DNA of 16,397 nucleotides. It comes from DAOUCP01 sp034432155 (GTDB taxonomy: Bacteria > Chloroflexota > Anaerolineae > Epilineales > Epilineaceae). The stretch is from the NCBI GenBank assembly GCA_034432155.1, contig DAOUCP010000116.1, positions 1 through 16,397 on the forward strand. The letters are read 5' to 3'. The stretch's first letter is position 1. Every line of letters starts with the position of its first letter. The position numbers and the translations under genes were made by a program. The notes below the pieces were generated by a model, which was not told where the DNA came from, made no database searches, and worked only from the letters and a program-made list of their open reading frames with translations. Shown in pieces: positions 13,632-16,397 of this stretch.

Positions 13632-16361
13632 ATGAACCTTGGGCTTGGAGATGCCAGCCGCCGCACGAAGGCGGTGCGGAGTGGCGCCCTCATGCTCGCT
13701 GCTCTGGTGATCGCGCCGCTCACGGCAATCGCGGCTGCTGGGTGGGGGATTCTGCCCTCGGACGCCGGCTCTCCCGGGACGAGACTGGCAGCGCCTGCCC
13801 AGGCGTACCGCCTTGTGGCCTCCTGGCCGGTCCCCGGCGCAGCACGGCTGGCGGCCGCTGCCGACGGGCTTTACGTGCTCAGCGAGAACGCCGTGCGACG
13901 CCTTGGACCGAGTGGCGAGGTTCTGGCCCAGCTGCCCGGCAGCGGTCTGCGCGAACTGGCGGTGGACGCAACCGGCGGCCTGTACGTCGCCCATGCCGGG
14001 GATGTGCAGCGCTGGCTACCGGACGGCACCATCCAGTGGACAAGGCCCATTCGGGGCCACGTGCCCTCCACGCTGGTTGGCGAGGTGCCGCCCTACTTGG
14101 CGGCGTTGGCCTGGAATGAATCGACGGCAGATGCCTGGCTGTTGTACGACACCGACCAAACCCACCTGCAGCGCTTTCCGCCGGGCGGGACAGCGCGCAA
14201 CGGCTTCGATCTCGGCTTTCCCACCCACTCATACTGGGACCTGGACTTTGGCGAGGGCCTGGCGTACGTCCTAAACCGAACCCAGCAGACGGTCGAGGTC
14301 TATGACGCGGCGAGCGGCGTCTGGCAGGTCGTGGTCCCCATGCCTGCCGGCGTCGAGCGGATCGCACTGGGAGCCGGCGCCAATCTGTTTGCCGTCGCCG
14401 ACCGCCGTTGGGTCTACGCGTTGGGCATCCGCGGCCAGGAACTTGGGCAGGTGCAGACGGTGTTCGACGCCAGCGACCCGGTACCGGACACCCAAGGGAC
14501 AACCGTCAGCGACATCGCCGTCGACAGCGCTGGTCGAGTCTGCGTCGCCGATCCGTCGCGCGGCCAGGTGCGGGTGTACGAGATCGATTCCCAATCCGCG
14601 CCGCCGCCGACGCCGTTGCCGGAGGCCCTGGAGTGCCAGATCGTCGTGGACAAGAGCGCGGCGCCGACCCTCTTGACGCTCGGCGAGCGTACGCGCGTGA
14701 CGCTGCGCGTCGGCGGTCGCTGCCCCATGGTGGCGGAGAAAGCCGACATCATGCTGGTCCTGGATCAGTCGAACTCCATGAACCGGACGGATGCTAGCGG
14801 CCAGCAGAAGATCGCCGCCGCGCGGGCGGCGGCGCGAACGTTTCTCAGTCTAATGGACCTGGAGCGCGATCAGGTGGGCCTGGCCGTGTTCGAATCGGTG
14901 GCCCAGCTGCTGGTGCCGCTCAGCCAGGACCGCCAGCTCATCGAGGGCCGCATCAACACCATCATCGCCCAAGGGGGAACCAACATCGCGGCTGGAATCG
15001 ACGTCGCCATGGCGGAGCTGACCGGACCCAGGCGACGGGGCGACGCCAAGCCGATCATCGTCCTCTTGAGCGACGGCATGCCGTTCAACACTACCCGCCT
15101 GTACACCCTGGCGGCCGCCGACCGCGCCCGGCACGCCGGAGTGACCATGTACACCGTCGGCCTCGGCGAGGATGCCGATCAGGATCTCTTGCACACCTTG
15201 GCCCGCTCACCCAGCCATTTCTACTTCGCGCCCACCGCGGCCGAGCTGGAAGCGGTGTATCGGGCCATCGCGCGCCTGATCGTGGCTCGGGTACTGCTGA
15301 AGCAGGTCACCATCGTCGACGTCGTCCCGTCCAACATGTTCTACCAGGACGACGGCTCCACCACGCCGCCGGCCGAGTGGGACCCGGCGGCCCGAACGCT
15401 GACCTGGCGCCTGACGGATGTGCCTTTTGGCGGGATCGAGCTCAGCTACTGGCTCCGGCCCGAGGAACCGGGCGAGTGGCCGACCAACACAGTTGCCACG
15501 TACGACGGCATCGACGGCCTCGATCGGCCGCAGGTCGGCCCTTTCCCCATTCCCAGGGTCGTGGTCGTGGCGCCATCGCCGACGGCCACCATCACCGAGA
15601 CGCCGCCACCGACAGCCACCGGAACCCTACAGCCGACCGAGCCACCAACCGCCACCCGGACCGCTCCGGCAACGCCAACGGTGCCGACGCGCACGCCCAC
15701 CCCCCGTCCGACGGTCACCGCCGTGCCGAAGCGGCATACCATCTACGTGATCATCGTGTTCAACGAGCAGTGCTTCAAGCAGTATGCCGACGTGGCCCTC
15801 GTGATCGATGCCTCGACCACGATGAACTTCCGCACCTCCGATGGTCACATCAAGCTGGACGCGGCTCGCGAGGCAGCGCAAGTTTTCCTCGATCAACTGA
15901 GCTTGGCGCCGGACATGGCACGGCGCCATGATCGAGCGGCGATCGTCTGGTTCAACGATACCGCTGCCGTCGCGCAGGGCCTGACGAATCAGCGCGATGC
16001 GCTCGACCTCGCCTTGGCCAGCCTGACCCCCGTCGAGGGTTCCCGGATTGACCTAGGGATCCGGGCGGCCCACCAGGAGCTCTTGGCCCATCGCGCGGAC
16101 CGTAACCCGATCATCACCCCGGCGATCGTGCTCTTGTCCGACGGCTTGCCCAATCGCGTGACCATCGAAGAGGTCATGCAGGCTGCCGATGCCGCCAAGC
16201 GCGACGGCATTGTGCTCTATGCCGTAGGTTTCGGTGACGACGTCCACGAGGCCAACCTGCGCGCCATCGCCACCCGACCGGAGATGTACGAGTACGCGCC
16301 TTCGGCCGCGGCTCTGGCCCAGATCTACCGCCGCATCGCCGGCCGATTGGTCTGTCGGTAG
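13632..16361 (+). CDS. Large extracellular protein: propeller-like region, two VWA domains, split DUF11-like domain
   Basis: The 909-residue product is probably exported. Residues 17-36 are a hydrophobic signal or anchor. Residues about 58-325 form NHL/propeller-like repeats (GLYVLSENAVRRLGPSG, GGLYVAHAGDVQRWLPDG). Residues 334-366 look like the first half of a DUF11-type domain. The first VWA domain (371-553) has a full metal site: D378-S380-S382, T450 and D481. The second half of the DUF11-like domain follows (557-645, TIVDVVPSNMF to NTVATYDGIDG). A Thr/Pro stalk (647-700) leads to a second VWA domain (721-909) with D726-S728-T730, S804 and D837. Function is probably metal-dependent adhesion or surface assembly, by family analogy. 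ATG 13632 has GGGAGGG at 13614-13620. There is no sorting signal at the C-terminus. Confidence 0.85.
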   Translation: MNLGLGDASRRTKAVRSGALMLAALVIAPLTAIAAAGWGILPSDAGSPGTRLAAPAQAYRLVASWPVPGAARLAAAADGLYVLSENAVRRLGPSGEVLAQLPGSGLRELAVDATGGLYVAHAGDVQRWLPDGTIQWTRPIRGHVPSTLVGEVPPYLAALAWNESTADAWLLYDTDQTHLQRFPPGGTARNGFDLGFPTHSYWDLDFGEGLAYVLNRTQQTVEVYDAASGVWQVVVPMPAGVERIALGAGANLFAVADRRWVYALGIRGQELGQVQTVFDASDPVPDTQGTTVSDIAVDSAGRVCVADPSRGQVRVYEIDSQSAPPPTPLPEALECQIVVDKSAAPTLLTLGERTRVTLRVGGRCPMVAEKADIMLVLDQSNSMNRTDASGQQKIAAARAAARTFLSLMDLERDQVGLAVFESVAQLLVPLSQDRQLIEGRINTIIAQGGTNIAAGIDVAMAELTGPRRRGDAKPIIVLLSDGMPFNTTRLYTLAAADRARHAGVTMYTVGLGEDADQDLLHTLARSPSHFYFAPTAAELEAVYRAIARLIVARVLLKQVTIVDVVPSNMFYQDDGSTTPPAEWDPAARTLTWRLTDVPFGGIELSYWLRPEEPGEWPTNTVATYDGIDGLDRPQVGPFPIPRVVVVAPSPTATITETPPPTATGTLQPTEPPTATRTAPATPTVPTRTPTPRPTVTAVPKRHTIYVIIVFNEQCFKQYADVALVIDASTTMNFRTSDGHIKLDAAREAAQVFLDQLSLAPDMARRHDRAAIVWFNDTAAVAQGLTNQRDALDLALASLTPVEGSRIDLGIRAAHQELLAHRADRNPIITPAIVLLSDGLPNRVTIEEVMQAADAAKRDGIVLYAVGFGDDVHEANLRAIATRPEMYEYAPSAAALAQIYRRIAGRLVCR

Positions 16362-16370
16362 GCTACTGCC

Positions 16371-16397
16371 GGTGGCGGCCGATCGTCGGCCGCCACC
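16371..16397 (+). terminator. Strong hairpin after the VWA gene, at the window edge
   Basis: GGTGGCGGCCGA at 16371-16382 pairs perfectly with TCGGCCGCCACC at 16386-16397 around the loop TCG, giving 12 base pairs. It begins 9 nt after the stop codon. The window ends at the last paired base, so a T-run cannot be assessed. Confidence 0.65.

Overview
This is a GC-rich bacterial chromosomal window with twelve protein-coding genes that I can support. I see no rRNA, tRNA, insertion sequence, prophage or CRISPR array. Two secreted proteins carry long Thr/Pro linkers (PTATQPP, PTPRPTVT types), and one of them ends in a WLYLPALN tail. Such linkers and YLP-type tails are common in secreted proteins of Chloroflexota, so that phylum is my best guess. 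This is an inference from style, not a phylogenetic result.

Layout. Plus strand 40-3580: UDP-glucose 6-dehydrogenase with a 92-residue disordered tail, holo-ACP synthase, and a GT-A glycosyltransferase resembling the glucosylglycerate/mannosylglycerate synthase group. A 61-bp tandem repeat that folds into hairpins starts in the last codons of the glycosyltransferase and runs to about 3708. Plus strand 3889-6778: a GAF-GAF-PAS histidine kinase overlapping its OmpR-type response regulator by 50 nt. Minus strand 7896-6805: ruvA, then a small ferredoxin. Plus strand 8192-9349: a RpoD-type sigma factor behind a near-consensus promoter. Minus strand 10674-9346: a YprB-like RNase H-fold protein that shares a CTAG stop palindrome with the sigma gene. 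Plus strand 10860-12476: a secreted beta-propeller-like protein. Minus strand 13472-12738: ComEA-type DNA receptor. Plus strand 13632-16361: a large surface protein with a propeller-like part, two VWA domains and a DUF11-like domain that the first VWA appears to split.

How they fit together. Most genes are housekeeping or single-function, arranged in short and often divergent or convergent units, each with its own candidate promoter. The only clear functional pair is the two-component system. The glycosyltransferase and UDP-glucose dehydrogenase both belong to sugar-nucleotide metabolism. ComEA, RuvA and the YprB-like nuclease are DNA or nucleic-acid proteins but do not form an operon. No complete new multi-gene system is visible.

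The most unusual signals are the covarying 61-bp hairpin repeat with a diverged relative at the end of another gene (12462), a second 61-bp-spaced direct repeat between ruvA and rpoD, a probable leaderless ruvA promoter, and the split-domain VWA protein.
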